Origin: Rhodoferax sp.
Lineage (GTDB): Bacteria; Pseudomonadota; Gammaproteobacteria; Burkholderiales; Burkholderiaceae_C
NCBI GenBank assembly: GCA_029866205.1
Contig: JARWZT010000022.1
Span: 81,728-145,727 of the forward strand
DNA length: 64,000 nucleotides
Direction of reading: 5' to 3'
The translations under genes were made by a program, and so were the position numbers. How positions within the stretch are numbered: position 1 is the first letter of the stretch; every line of letters begins with the position of its first letter. The notes under the pieces were generated by a model. The model worked only from the letters and a program-made list of their open reading frames with translations. It had not been told where the DNA came from and ran no database searches. Positions 27,383 through 36,757 of this stretch are shown here, one piece after another.

Positions 27383-28201
27383 ATGACTATCACTTACAAA
27401 GACGCCCAAGGCATTGCCGGCATGCGCATTGCGGGCCGACTCGCCTCCGAAGTTCTGGATTACCTGACCCCTTTTGTCGTCCCGGGCGTGACCACCAACA
27501 CCTTGGACAAGCTGGCCCATGACTACATCGTCAATGTGCAAGGCGGCATTCCGGCGCCCCTGAACTACACCGGCGGAGGCAAGATCCCCTACCCCAAGTC
27601 GATCTGCACCTCGGTCAACCACCAGGTTTGTCACGGCATTCCCAACGACAAGTCCCTGAAGAAGGGTGACGTGGTGAACATTGACGTCACCGTCATCAAG
27701 GACAGCTGGCATGGCGACACCAGCCGCATGTTCTTTGTGGGCGAGGCGTCGATTGCCGCCAAGCGCTTGGCCAGCATCACGTACGAGGCCATGTGGCACG
27801 GCATCAAAATGGTCAGGCCTGGCATCCACTTGGGTGATATCGGCCACGCCATTCAGCGGTTTGCGGAGGGGCACGGCTTTAGCGTGGTGCGCGAATTTTG
27901 CGGCCATGGCATTGGACAGGTGTTCCATGAAGAGCCGCAAGTGCTGCACTACGGCCGCCCGGGCACCCTCGAAAAACTGGTCGAAGGCATGACTTTCACG
28001 ATCGAACCCATGATCAATGCCGGACGCAAGGAAATCAAGGAAGGCCCGGAAAAGGACGGCTGGACCATCGTGACCCAGGACCGTTCGCTGTCGGCCCAGT
28101 GGGAGCACACCGTGCTGGTCACCCCCAATGGTTATGAGGTGTTGACGCTGTCTTCGGGCAGCCCCGCCATTCCTGCTTTTGTGAGTGCCCAGACGGCCTG
28201 A
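27383..28201 (+). CDS. map: methionine aminopeptidase type I
   Basis: 272 residues. The metal-binding set is present: [20 protein letters not shown] (two Asp), the His of [14 protein letters not shown], and Glu residues in FTIEPMIN and WEHTVLVT. It removes the initiator methionine from new proteins. It lies directly upstream of glnD, as in E. coli. The start agrees with the family N-terminus ([19 protein letters not shown]). Confidence 0.97.
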   Translation: MTITYKDAQGIAGMRIAGRLASEVLDYLTPFVVPGVTTNTLDKLAHDYIVNVQGGIPAPLNYTGGGKIPYPKSICTSVNHQVCHGIPNDKSLKKGDVVNIDVTVIKDSWHGDTSRMFFVGEASIAAKRLASITYEAMWHGIKMVRPGIHLGDIGHAIQRFAEGHGFSVVREFCGHGIGQVFHEEPQVLHYGRPGTLEKLVEGMTFTIEPMINAGRKEIKEGPEKDGWTIVTQDRSLSAQWEHTVLVTPNGYEVLTLSSGSPAIPAFVSAQTA

Positions 28202-28223
28202 GGCCGCTCGGCACCCAGCACGC

Positions 28224-30818
28224 ATGTCCGACTTGCCAGCGCTGCGCAGCGCCTACCGCGCGCAAAAAGCACAGATCCTGCTGCGACTGCAAGCGCCCGG
28301 CTTTACGCCCCGCGGCATCCACAAGGTGTTGCGCCAGCTGTCCGGCCTGGCGGACCAATTGCTAACCAACTTGTGGCGGCAAGCCGGCCTGGGGGCCCCT
28401 TGCGCCTTGCTCGCTGTGGGCGGCTACGGCCGCGCAGAGTTATTTCCCTACTCGGACGTCGACGTTTTGGTTCTGCTTCCCGATGGCAGCCAAGACGACC
28501 CCGCACTGTCCCAATGCGTGGAGCGTTTTATTGGCAGTTGCTGGGACGCCGGGCTGGAGATTGGCTCTAGCGTTCGCACACTGCATGACTGCGTTACCGA
28601 AGCCAGCAAAGACGTCACGGTGCAAACCGCCCTGCTCGAATGCCGGCTGGTGACTGGCGATGCCCGTCTGATGGCGCAGTTCAGGACCGCTTTTTTTGAG
28701 GCTTTGGACCCCCAGGCCTTTTTCATCGCCAAAACGCTGGAATTGCGGCAACGCCACACCAAGTTCGAGGACACGCCTTATTCGCTGGAGCCCAATTGCA
28801 AGGAGTCGCCGGGAGGAATTCGCGATTTGCAAGCGATTTTGTGGGTGGCCAAGGCCGCTCGCCTGGGCCAGACCTGGACCGATCTGGCCGAAGGGGGCCT
28901 GGCCACGGCCTTTGAAGTACAACAAATCCAGCGCAATGAATCGCTGCTATTTTTGATTCGGGCACGCCTGCACGCCATTGCCAAGCGGCGCGAAGACCGT
29001 TTGGTGTTTGACCTGCAAACCCCGGTGGCCGAGTCATTTGGCTACGTTGCCACCAACAGTGGCACCTCCGGTACGCGCACGATGGTGCGCGCCAGCGAAG
29101 CGTTGATGAAGCGCTACTACTGGGCGGCCAAGGCGGTCACCCAGCTCAACCTGATTTTGCTGATGAACATCGAGGAGCGGCTCAACCCCTCCACCCACGC
29201 GCTGCGCCCCATCAACGAACGCTTTAACGACAAGGCGGGCATGCTGGACGTGGCCAGCGATGACCTGTACCAGCGCCAGCCCCACGCGATTCTGGAAACC
29301 TTTTTGCTCTACCAAACAACGGTGGGGGTCAAGGGTCTGTCTGCGCGCACCCTGCGCGCGCTCTACAACGCGCGCGGCCTCATGGACAGTGGTTTTCGCA
29401 GCGATCCGGCCAACCGCGCCATGTTCATGCGCATCCTGATGCAGCCCGGCGGAATCACCCATGCGATGCGCCTGATGAACCAGACCTCGGTGCTGGGGCG
29501 GTATTTGTGGGTGTTCCGGCGCATCGTCGGGCAAATGCAGCACGACTTGTTTCACGTCTACACCGTAGACCAGCACATCCTGACGGTGCTTCGCAATGTG
29601 CGGCGCTTTTTCATCGTCGAGCACGCGCACGAATACCCGTTTTGCTCGCAACTGGCCTCGGGCTGGGACAACCCGTGGCTCCTGTACGTAGCGGCACTTT
29701 TTCATGACATTGCCAAGGGGCGTGGCGGCGACCACTCCGAGCTGGGTTGCCTGGAGGCCCGGCGCTTTTGCAAGCAGCACGGCATCAACGCAGAAGACAC
29801 CGCACTGATCGAATTTCTGGTGGCCGAACACCTCACCATGAGCCGGATTGCACAAAAGTCCGACCTGAGTGACAGCACCGTCATCGCCAAATTTGCGCAG
29901 CGCGTGGGCAACGAGCGAAACCTCACCGCCCTGTACTTGCTCACGGTGGCGGATATCCGCGGCACGTCGCCCAAAGTTTGGAACGCCTGGAAGGGCAAAC
30001 TGCTGGAAGACCTGTACCGCTACACCATGCGCGTGCTGGGTGGCCGGGCGCCCGACGCGGACGCCGAAGTCGAAAGCCGAAAACGTGAAGCCCTGGTCAC
30101 CCTGGCGCTGTATGCCCTCCCTTTTGAGGCGCACAAGCCACTGTGGGCCACGCTGGACGTAAGTTACTTCATGCGCCACGACGCCGCCGACATCGCCTGG
30201 CACACCAAGCAGTTGTCGCGCCACGTGCAAACCACGGTACCCGTGGTGCGCGCGCGTCGCTCGACGATTGGCGAAGGCCTGCAGGTGGTGGTCTACACGC
30301 CTGACCAACCCGACCTGTTTGCCCGGATTTGCGGCTATTTTGACCAAGCCTCTTTCAGCATCGTGGATGCGCGGATTCACACCACACAAACCGGCTATGC
30401 GCTCGACACCTTTGAGGTGGTCACCTCCGCCGGTATGGAAGAACACTACCAGGCGCTGACCAGCATGCTGGAAACCGAACTGGCATTGACGATTGCCACC
30501 GCCGGACCCTTGCCCCATCCGTCCAAGGGCCGGGTATCGCGCCGGGTCAAGAGCTTTCCGATTGCACCGCGTGTGACCGTGCGCCCGGACGAAAAGGCGC
30601 AAAACTGGCTGCTCAACATTTCGGCCAGCGACCGCCCTGGCCTGCTGTATTCCATTGCGCTGGTGTTGGCGCGCCACCAGGTTGCGGTGCATTTGGCCAA
30701 AGTAGCCACGCTGGGTGAGCGGGTGGATGACACCTTTTTGGTCCATGGTGCGCAGCTGCAGCACAACAAAACCCAGATTGCGATTGAAACTGAGCTTCTG
30801 GACGCGCTGGCCTCCTGA
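28224..30818 (+). CDS. glnD: bifunctional uridylyltransferase/uridylyl-removing enzyme GlnD
   Basis: 864 residues when started at [15 protein letters not shown]. The N-terminal nucleotidyltransferase has [20 protein letters not shown] with its GGxGR and DxD residues, followed by the GlnD PII-uridylyltransferase helical domain ([15 protein letters not shown]). The HD hydrolase has [20 protein letters not shown], and there are two C-terminal ACT domains ([19 protein letters not shown] and [19 protein letters not shown]). It uridylylates PII when nitrogen is scarce and removes UMP when glutamine is high. 22 bases after map, likely one transcript. Confidence 0.97.
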   Translation: MSDLPALRSAYRAQKAQILLRLQAPGFTPRGIHKVLRQLSGLADQLLTNLWRQAGLGAPCALLAVGGYGRAELFPYSDVDVLVLLPDGSQDDPALSQCVERFIGSCWDAGLEIGSSVRTLHDCVTEASKDVTVQTALLECRLVTGDARLMAQFRTAFFEALDPQAFFIAKTLELRQRHTKFEDTPYSLEPNCKESPGGIRDLQAILWVAKAARLGQTWTDLAEGGLATAFEVQQIQRNESLLFLIRARLHAIAKRREDRLVFDLQTPVAESFGYVATNSGTSGTRTMVRASEALMKRYYWAAKAVTQLNLILLMNIEERLNPSTHALRPINERFNDKAGMLDVASDDLYQRQPHAILETFLLYQTTVGVKGLSARTLRALYNARGLMDSGFRSDPANRAMFMRILMQPGGITHAMRLMNQTSVLGRYLWVFRRIVGQMQHDLFHVYTVDQHILTVLRNVRRFFIVEHAHEYPFCSQLASGWDNPWLLYVAALFHDIAKGRGGDHSELGCLEARRFCKQHGINAEDTALIEFLVAEHLTMSRIAQKSDLSDSTVIAKFAQRVGNERNLTALYLLTVADIRGTSPKVWNAWKGKLLEDLYRYTMRVLGGRAPDADAEVESRKREALVTLALYALPFEAHKPLWATLDVSYFMRHDAADIAWHTKQLSRHVQTTVPVVRARRSTIGEGLQVVVYTPDQPDLFARICGYFDQASFSIVDARIHTTQTGYALDTFEVVTSAGMEEHYQALTSMLETELALTIATAGPLPHPSKGRVSRRVKSFPIAPRVTVRPDEKAQNWLLNISASDRPGLLYSIALVLARHQVAVHLAKVATLGERVDDTFLVHGAQLQHNKTQIAIETELLDALAS

Positions 30819-30871
30819 CACAATAGCTGCGCCCGACCGCGATGCGGCAAATTAAAACGATGGAGACAAGC

Positions 30872-31894
30872 ATGCAAAAAAACACCACGACCACAACCAC
30901 GCCGACCCTGAGCCGCCGCCGCCTGCTGGCCGCAGGTGCTGCGCTCAGCGCCAGCGCATTGCCCCTACGCGCGCAAACCAAAATGGTTTTACGCATTTCG
31001 AGCCCCGCCGTCGCTGAAGACTGGCATGCCAAGATGTGGACTGTTTTCAAGGACGCCCTCGAAAAAAGTGCACCCGGCGAGTTCGATGTCCAGATCAACC
31101 TGAATGCCTCCTTGTTCAAACAAGGCGCCGAATCTGCCGCCATGGCGCGTGGCAACCTCGAATTGACCACCCTGTCATCGTTTGACCTGGCCAAGTTTGT
31201 GCCTGCGTTTTCGGTGTTCACGGCGGGCTACATGGTGCGCGACCCGGCGCAGCAGCAAAAGATTTTCCAGGGCCCGATCGGCGCTGAGCTGTTCAAGCTG
31301 GTTTCCGAAAAAATGGACGTCACCCCGCTGGCCACCGCCTACCTGGGCACGCGCCAGCTCAATCTGCGCGAGGTGCGCAACGTCAAAACCCCCGCCGACC
31401 TCAAAGGCGTGAAGCTGCGCATGCCCGGCTCCAAAGAGTGGCTGTTCTTGGGTGAGGCGCTGGGGGCCACTGCAACCCCGCTGGCCTTTGGCGAGGTGTA
31501 CTTGGGGCTAAAAACTGGCACGATCGACGGCCAGGACAACCCCCTGCCCTCGGTGCGCGCCGCCAAGTTTTACGAAGTGACCAAGCAAATCGTGCTGACC
31601 AGCCATTTGGTCGACAGTCTGTTTATCGCCATTTCCAACAAAAGCCTGGTGGCCATGTCACCCGCCCAGCGGCAAAAAGTAAGCGCCGCTGCGCAGGCCG
31701 CAGCCGCCTACAACAACGAAAACCGGATCAAGGAAGAAGCCCAAATCGTCGAGTTTTTTCGCAAGGAAGGCTTGCAGATCACCACACCTGACTTGGACGC
31801 CTTCCACAAATCGGTGCAGCAGACTTACCAAAACTCCGACTATGCCAAGGCCTGGCCGGCCGGACTGGTGGAGCGTATCAACGCCGTGCGCTAA
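30872..31894 (+). CDS. dctP: TRAP transporter substrate-binding protein (DctP family)
   Basis: 340 residues when started at MQKNTTTTTTPTLS, with GGAG six bases upstream. The leader has SRRRLLAAGAALSASALPLRAQ (signal ending at RAQ), a twin-arginine-like pattern rather than a plain Sec signal. The mature domain includes LREVRNVKTPADLKGVKLRM, the Arg-containing carboxylate-binding motif, and FGEVYLGLKTGTIDGQDNPLP. It binds an organic acid in the periplasm for the adjacent permease pair. 53 bases after glnD but probably an independent unit. Confidence 0.92.
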   Translation: MQKNTTTTTTPTLSRRRLLAAGAALSASALPLRAQTKMVLRISSPAVAEDWHAKMWTVFKDALEKSAPGEFDVQINLNASLFKQGAESAAMARGNLELTTLSSFDLAKFVPAFSVFTAGYMVRDPAQQQKIFQGPIGAELFKLVSEKMDVTPLATAYLGTRQLNLREVRNVKTPADLKGVKLRMPGSKEWLFLGEALGATATPLAFGEVYLGLKTGTIDGQDNPLPSVRAAKFYEVTKQIVLTSHLVDSLFIAISNKSLVAMSPAQRQKVSAAAQAAAAYNNENRIKEEAQIVEFFRKEGLQITTPDLDAFHKSVQQTYQNSDYAKAWPAGLVERINAVR

Positions 31895-31930
31895 GTCGCC
31901 AGTTGCCACTGCCTGCTGCCGCCCGACCGC

Positions 31931-32455
31931 ATGCCTGCGACACCACCGAGAGTGCGATTGCCCTGGGTCGCCCGACTGGCCCACCTCTGGCGCGCCACCA
32001 CCCGCACCGTTTCGGGTCTTTTGTTTCTGGCCCTGTTTGGCGTGTTTATCGTCCAGATCGCCGCCCGCTTCGGCTTTGACAAGCCCCTGCCCTGGACCGA
32101 TGAGGCAGCCGTCATCGTGTACCTGTGGGTGATTTTGTGGACGGCGGCCTGGGTGGTGCCCGAACGCGAACACGTGGTGTTTGACCTGGTCTGGAACAGT
32201 GTGAATGTGCGCACCCGACAAGCCATGCGGATTGCCGGCAACCTGTTGGTCGGAGGCTTGGCCGGCATGGCACTGCCCGCAAGCTGGGACTACGTGCATT
32301 TCATGGGCCGCGAGGGCTCGCCGGTGCTGGGGGTTTCTTTCATGTGGATTTACCTGCCTTTTGTCATGCTGCTGGTGGCCATGGTGCTGCGCAGTCTGTG
32401 GGCCGTAGTGCAAGCCATGCAAGGGCGCGGCCTGGAAGCCGAGCTGCACCTGTGA
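31931..32455 (+). CDS. dctQ: TRAP transporter small permease (DctQ family)
   Basis: 174 residues, four hydrophobic helices. RFGFDKPLPWTDEAAVIVYLWVIL carries the typical W-x-D/E-E motif of DctQ proteins, with FMWIYLPFVMLLVAMVLRSL near the C-terminus. It is the small membrane subunit of a sodium-driven TRAP importer. Gap of 36 bases from dctP, 10 bases to dctM. Confidence 0.9.
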   Translation: MPATPPRVRLPWVARLAHLWRATTRTVSGLLFLALFGVFIVQIAARFGFDKPLPWTDEAAVIVYLWVILWTAAWVVPEREHVVFDLVWNSVNVRTRQAMRIAGNLLVGGLAGMALPASWDYVHFMGREGSPVLGVSFMWIYLPFVMLLVAMVLRSLWAVVQAMQGRGLEAELHL

Positions 32456-32465
32456 GCTGCGCGCC

Positions 32466-33764
32466 ATGAGCTTCGGAATGGGCACCTTGGTGGGCGTGCT
32501 GGTGGTCGCCGTGCTGCTGCGCATGCCGATTGGCTTTGGCATGCTGGCCGCAGGTATTGCCTATCTGGTGGCCACGCACCAAGACCTAGGTCTGGTGGCC
32601 GAGCAGGTCAGTAACGGCCTGTACAACAGCTATGTGCTGCTGGCGGTACCGCTCTTTGTGTTCGCCGCCAACCTGATGAACGCGGGCACGGTCAGCGAGC
32701 GCATATTTGATTTTTGCCGGATTCTGGTGGGCCCCATGCGTGGTGGCCTGGCGCAGGTGGATATTTTGGTGAGTGTGATTTTCTCGGGTATGAGTGGCAG
32801 CGCCATTGCCGACGCCGCCGGCCCGGGGCTGGTCACCATCCGGCAAATGCTGAAAAAACCTGAATATTCGCGCGGCTTTGCCGGCGCGGTGGTTGTGGCC
32901 AGCGCCACGCTCGGGCCCATCATTCCGCCGTCCATTCCGATGGTGATTTATGCCCTGGTCTCGGGCACCTCGGTGGGCGCATTGTTTTTGGGCGGTGTGG
33001 TGCCGGGTTTTTTGATGGCGGCTTTGATGATGCTGGTGGTGCACTGGATTGCGGTGCGGCGCAATATGCCGCGCGAGGCGCCCGTGCCACGCTCTGAATG
33101 GGCGGCTCTGGCGTTTCGGGGCGCCCTGCCCTTGTCCATGCCTATCGTTTTGCTGGGCGGCATTTACTCGGGCGCCTTCACCCCTACCGAGGCGGCCGCG
33201 GTAGCCGCGTTGCACGCGCTGATTTTGTCGACCGTGGTGTTTCGGGCACTCAACTGGCGTGGCTTTTGGGCCGTGGTGCTGGAATCGGCACGCGGCAGCG
33301 CAGTCATCACGCTGATTTTGGCGGGCTCGTTCATGCTCAATTACGCCCTGACCGCCGAGGGCGTGCCCCAATCCATGGCGCAGTGGGTGTCTGGCATGCA
33401 GCTGTCACAAATCCAATTTCTGCTCCTGGTGAACCTGCTGTTTCTGGTGCTGGGCTGCTTTTTGGATGTGTCGGTGCTGCTGCTGGTGTTTGTGCCCATG
33501 CTGCTGCCTGCGGCCACGCTGCTTGGGGTGGATCTGGTGCACTTTGGCGTGTTGGTCGTGCTCAACATGATGATCGGCCTGATCCACCCGCCGTTTGGCA
33601 TGCTGCTGTTTGTCACCAAGGCCCTGACCGGAATCCCGATTGGCGAGATGATGCGCGAGGGCTGGCCCTTTTTGCTGATGCTGCTGGCGCTGCTGTTGGC
33701 GATGACGTTTTTCCCGCAAATCGTGCTCTGGCTGCCGCAGACCATGGGCTACGGCGGGCGCTAG
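32466..33764 (+). CDS. dctM: TRAP transporter large permease (DctM family)
   Basis: 432 residues, about twelve hydrophobic helices. VPLFVFAANLMNAGTVSERIFDF, FSGMSGSAIADAAGPGLVTI, ASATLGPIIPPSIPMVIYAL and GAFTPTEAAAVAALHALIL are conserved DctM/TRAP-T blocks, the last two near the substrate-conducting hairpins. With DctP and DctQ it imports an organic acid with Na+. It is the last gene in the run and converges on DUF3422. Substrate undetermined. Confidence 0.93.
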   Translation: MSFGMGTLVGVLVVAVLLRMPIGFGMLAAGIAYLVATHQDLGLVAEQVSNGLYNSYVLLAVPLFVFAANLMNAGTVSERIFDFCRILVGPMRGGLAQVDILVSVIFSGMSGSAIADAAGPGLVTIRQMLKKPEYSRGFAGAVVVASATLGPIIPPSIPMVIYALVSGTSVGALFLGGVVPGFLMAALMMLVVHWIAVRRNMPREAPVPRSEWAALAFRGALPLSMPIVLLGGIYSGAFTPTEAAAVAALHALILSTVVFRALNWRGFWAVVLESARGSAVITLILAGSFMLNYALTAEGVPQSMAQWVSGMQLSQIQFLLLVNLLFLVLGCFLDVSVLLLVFVPMLLPAATLLGVDLVHFGVLVVLNMMIGLIHPPFGMLLFVTKALTGIPIGEMMREGWPFLLMLLALLLAMTFFPQIVLWLPQTMGYGGR

Positions 33765-33799
33765 TCGGCAAGTCCGCGAGTCAGCGCCCGGCGGGGTGG

Positions 33800-35119
33800 C
33801 TATTTCGGCTGTAAAGCGGCGTGGATACGCCGTGTCATGCGCCAGACGCCCCACAGCACCAGCGGCATCAGGGCACCCGTGGCGATATCGGGGTTGACCG
33901 GCAGACCCGCAAACTTCAGGGCCTTGGCGCCGTAGTACAGCAGGCTGACCACGTAGTAGGAGATGGCCGCGATCGACAGCCCTTCCACCGTGGTTTGCAG
34001 GCGCAGCTGCATTTCCTGGCCGCGGGTTAGTTTTTCCAGCAGTTGCTGATTTTGCAGCTCGGTTGCAATATCAACCCGGGTGCGCAGCAACGCGCTGGTG
34101 CGCGACACCCGCTCCGACAGCGTGGCCAGGCGCTGTGAGGTAGCCGCCACCGTCGCCATGGCGGGTGACAGTCGGCGCTGCATGAACTCACCAATGGTCT
34201 GGGTGCCAGGCACCACCTTCTCGCGCAGCTCCGCAATGCGCTGGCCGACCAACGTGTAGTAGGCCTGGGTGGCAGAAAAACGGTAACTGTGCTCGGCGAT
34301 CGCGCGCTCCACGCGCGCCGCCAACGCCACCAGATCGTCCAGCAAGTCCTGGTCCGAGGCCGACTTGTTCTCAAGGCGCGCCGTGGTGCCCGCCAGCGTG
34401 CTCTCGGCCTGCGCCAGCATGGCGCTGAGTTCTTTGGCCACCGGCAAGCCGCGCAAGGCCATCAGGCGATAGGTTTCGATCTCCAGCAGGCGCTGCGAAA
34501 TCCGCCCCGCGCGCGCCGGGCTGGTGCCCAGCGGCGCCACCACCAGCATGCGCTCAAAGCCGTCATCGCCAATCCTGAATTCGGTGAACGCGCACGAGTG
34601 TCCGTTGCCCAGCATGGAGGCGACCACCTGCGCGCCGCCCAGCCAGTGACGCGCCTGTTCCATCAGGGCGCTTGGGTGCGCCAAATCACCGTGCACCATG
34701 GCCAGTGCCACGGCTGCCACCGTCGGACCGGGAATACGGCGCAGCCAATCGGGCGGCAGGGCGAGCTGCGTCCCAAGATCGGCGGCGCTGTGCATCACGT
34801 CCGACGAGGGCAAAGGCTGCACGATCGAGTAGCGGGTGAACTCGGTGTGGCGCTCCCACTTGACGGTGTAGCCATCCAAACGCAAGCGCAAGAAGTTGTC
34901 TGCCAGACTGTCCTGGGAAAGTTCGCCCTGGCCGGGCAATCGCCGCAAATGCTCCCACTCCTGCTGGCGAGAAATTCCGGTGTTCAGCACCGCCACAAAA
35001 ACCACCAGCGCAGGCAACTGCAAGCTGGCCGGTGGGCGGGCATGGACTTCGTTGTGCAGCTGGGCGCGCAGCACATCGTCGGGCGGAAGCAAGGCGTGAG
35101 GGTGGGCAATGGGCTGCAT
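33800..35119 (-). CDS. DUF3422 membrane-anchored protein
   Basis: 439 residues when started at MQPIAHPHALLPPDDVLR. Conserved start LHNEVHARPPASLQLPALVV, a helical middle with LVGQRIAELREKVVPGTQTI, a coiled-coil region (LSERVSRTSALLRTRVDIAT) and two C-terminal hydrophobic segments (LSIAAISYYVVSLLYYGAKA, ATGALMPLVLWGVW). That is the layout of DUF3422 proteins, which have no known role. A longer reading would extend 51 residues into the intergenic region. Converges on dctM. Confidence 0.8.
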   Translation of the reverse strand: MQPIAHPHALLPPDDVLRAQLHNEVHARPPASLQLPALVVFVAVLNTGISRQQEWEHLRRLPGQGELSQDSLADNFLRLRLDGYTVKWERHTEFTRYSIVQPLPSSDVMHSAADLGTQLALPPDWLRRIPGPTVAAVALAMVHGDLAHPSALMEQARHWLGGAQVVASMLGNGHSCAFTEFRIGDDGFERMLVVAPLGTSPARAGRISQRLLEIETYRLMALRGLPVAKELSAMLAQAESTLAGTTARLENKSASDQDLLDDLVALAARVERAIAEHSYRFSATQAYYTLVGQRIAELREKVVPGTQTIGEFMQRRLSPAMATVAATSQRLATLSERVSRTSALLRTRVDIATELQNQQLLEKLTRGQEMQLRLQTTVEGLSIAAISYYVVSLLYYGAKALKFAGLPVNPDIATGALMPLVLWGVWRMTRRIHAALQPK

Positions 35120-35237
35120 GCGGATTATTTTGCCGCAGTTGACGTACCAGTCCCCAAGAATTTGCGCCACCGCACATTGCCCTGGCTCCCGCACTGAATT
35201 TTGTTGGCACGATTCATGTGTAGAGAGCAGGCAATTG

Positions 35238-35438
35238 TCAGTGTTTCGACACCCGGAAGCGGGGCAGCGCAAAGGTGCGTTGCAAGACGGGCACCGCGAT
35301 TTTCAGCAGATGACGCTGCCCGGTATCGGGCAGATCCATGGAGGAGCAGCCATCATGGCCAATGACTTCGAAATCAAGGCTCTGGACCGGGACCGGGGCG
35401 CAAGCGCTCACCAGCACGGTGCCGACGAACGCCAGCAT
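35238..35438 (-). CDS. possible small lipoprotein (competes with an overlapping plus-strand gene)
   Basis: 66 residues starting at MLAFVGTVLVSAC, with a lipobox-like LVSAC at 9-13, then APVPVQSLDFEVIGHDGC and a basic C-terminus. Third-position GC is high and even, as expected for real coding. There is only a weak ribosome site (AGGCG, 11 bases upstream). It would be a short outer-membrane or periplasmic lipoprotein upstream of DUF3422 on the same strand. The opposite-strand gene below uses the same bases; probably only one of the two readings of 35,355-35,438 is real. Confidence 0.35.
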   Translation of the reverse strand: MLAFVGTVLVSACAPVPVQSLDFEVIGHDGCSSMDLPDTGQRHLLKIAVPVLQRTFALPRFRVSKH

Positions 35439-35762
35439 CGGCGCGAACAACGCCTGCGCGCACTGCTGTCAGCGTTGCAAGCGGGGCCCATTGACGCCGC
35501 ACGCATGGCCTTTACCGCCTTGGTGTCGCACGACCTGGAGCTCGCCCACCACCCCAGCCTGGCCCGGATCGGCTCGGCTTTGCAAAGCAGCAATCTGGTA
35601 GCCGCATTGCGCGCCGCCCAAGAAATGCAAATGGGTCCGGCGCCAGCTTTCAAGCACGCCACCATGCAGTTGCGCGTGAGCGACCCCACCCACGCCAAGC
35701 CGCCTGAGCACAAGGGATTTATCGGTGGCCTGACCGGTCGCCTGTTTGACCTGTCCGCCTGA
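35355..35762 (+). CDS. small conserved-type protein, function unknown
   Basis: 135 residues as written, starting at MANDFEIKALDR behind a strong GGAGGAG seven bases upstream. The later part (LRALLSALQAGPIDAARMAF, then VAALRAAQEMQMG) resembles small Burkholderiales proteins with alternating Ala/Leu repeat helices; the C-terminus is PEHKGFIGGLTGRLFDLSA. The first 40 residues are Arg/His/Gln-rich and may be antisense to the lipoprotein-like frame, so translation could begin farther in. No function can be given. It ends 128 bases before the LON-domain gene. Confidence 0.5.
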   Translation: MANDFEIKALDRDRGASAHQHGADERQHRREQRLRALLSALQAGPIDAARMAFTALVSHDLELAHHPSLARIGSALQSSNLVAALRAAQEMQMGPAPAFKHATMQLRVSDPTHAKPPEHKGFIGGLTGRLFDLSA

Positions 35763-35890
35763 AGACGGAGCCGCGCCGCCCGCACAAGGACAGCTTGTGG
35801 CTGCGCCTTGCAAACCCACGCCCATCAGGCCTATACCAAAGACGGTTACAAACGAGGATTGCCACTCCGGCCTGACACCCCCATCCTCCC

Positions 35891-36511
35891 ATGGAACGTA
35901 TCCCCCTTTTTCCTTTGTCGTCTGGCGTTTTTCCGGACGGCGTACTGCAACTGCAGATTTTTGAGGTGCGCTACCTCGACCTGATCCGGCGTTGCTACCG
36001 TGAAAAAACCCCTTTTGGTATCGCATGGTTGGCGCAAGGCAATGAAGTGGCGGTGCCTAGACAAGTACCCCGCCTGCACGCCGTGGGCACCCTGGTCACC
36101 GTCGAAGAATTGGAAACGGTACAGGCCGCACTTTTGCGGGTGCGCTGCGTGGGCGGACGGCGTTTTGCCCTCGGCGCAACCGAGGCCGGGCCCTTTGGCG
36201 TCTGGTTTGGAGAAGTCAACTATTTGCCCGACGACCTACCCGTGCCGATTCCCAGTGCACTGCAGCACATGGCCAATCAGCTTGGACGGGGCATCGCCCA
36301 AGCCCAGGCAGACCGTTTGCTGGACCAATTGCCCCTGCAAGCGCCCTACCGGCTTGACGAGTGCGGCTGGGTCGCCAACCGCTGGGCCGAACTGCTGCCG
36401 CTGACCGTGGACGAAAAACTAACGCTATTGGCAGAGGTGGATCCGCAGGTGCGACTGGCCGAGGTGGCGCAGTACATGGGCGCGGGAACGGGAACGGCCG
36501 CGGGCGACTGA
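35891..36511 (+). CDS. LON peptidase substrate-binding domain protein
   Basis: 206 residues beginning MERIPLFPLSSGVFPDGVLQL, the hallmark of the stand-alone LON N-terminal domain: IFEVRYLDLIRRCYREKTPFGI and VGTLVTVEELETVQAALLRV follow. There is no ATPase or protease part, so it is not a protease; such proteins are thought to bind unfolded or specific proteins. No obvious operon partner. A 246-base gap to the DUF1800 gene contains no recognised feature. Confidence 0.85.
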   Translation: MERIPLFPLSSGVFPDGVLQLQIFEVRYLDLIRRCYREKTPFGIAWLAQGNEVAVPRQVPRLHAVGTLVTVEELETVQAALLRVRCVGGRRFALGATEAGPFGVWFGEVNYLPDDLPVPIPSALQHMANQLGRGIAQAQADRLLDQLPLQAPYRLDECGWVANRWAELLPLTVDEKLTLLAEVDPQVRLAEVAQYMGAGTGTAAGD

Positions 36512-36757
36512 AGAGTAGAAAGATTGCCCGCATGCGCCGGTAGGCTTTGGCATCACTGCCGAGCGTTTGATGCAGTCTAAAACCGCCTCCCCTTTGGCGT
36601 GCGGCAACCCGCCCGACTGCGCCAGACCGCGCCAATATTTTTACAGCGCCACGTGCAGTCTTTTCAAAGCGATACGGGGCCCGTTGCTTGTAGCATGGTG
36701 GGGCTGATTTTTCTAAGCTTTGCCCCTTGACTGGCGCCAAGGCGCGCCCTTTGCTTT

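Noticed and set aside
29034..30821. 595-codon open frame opposite glnD
   Set aside because: Covers the HD and ACT domains of GlnD in antisense; composition is that of a shadow frame.
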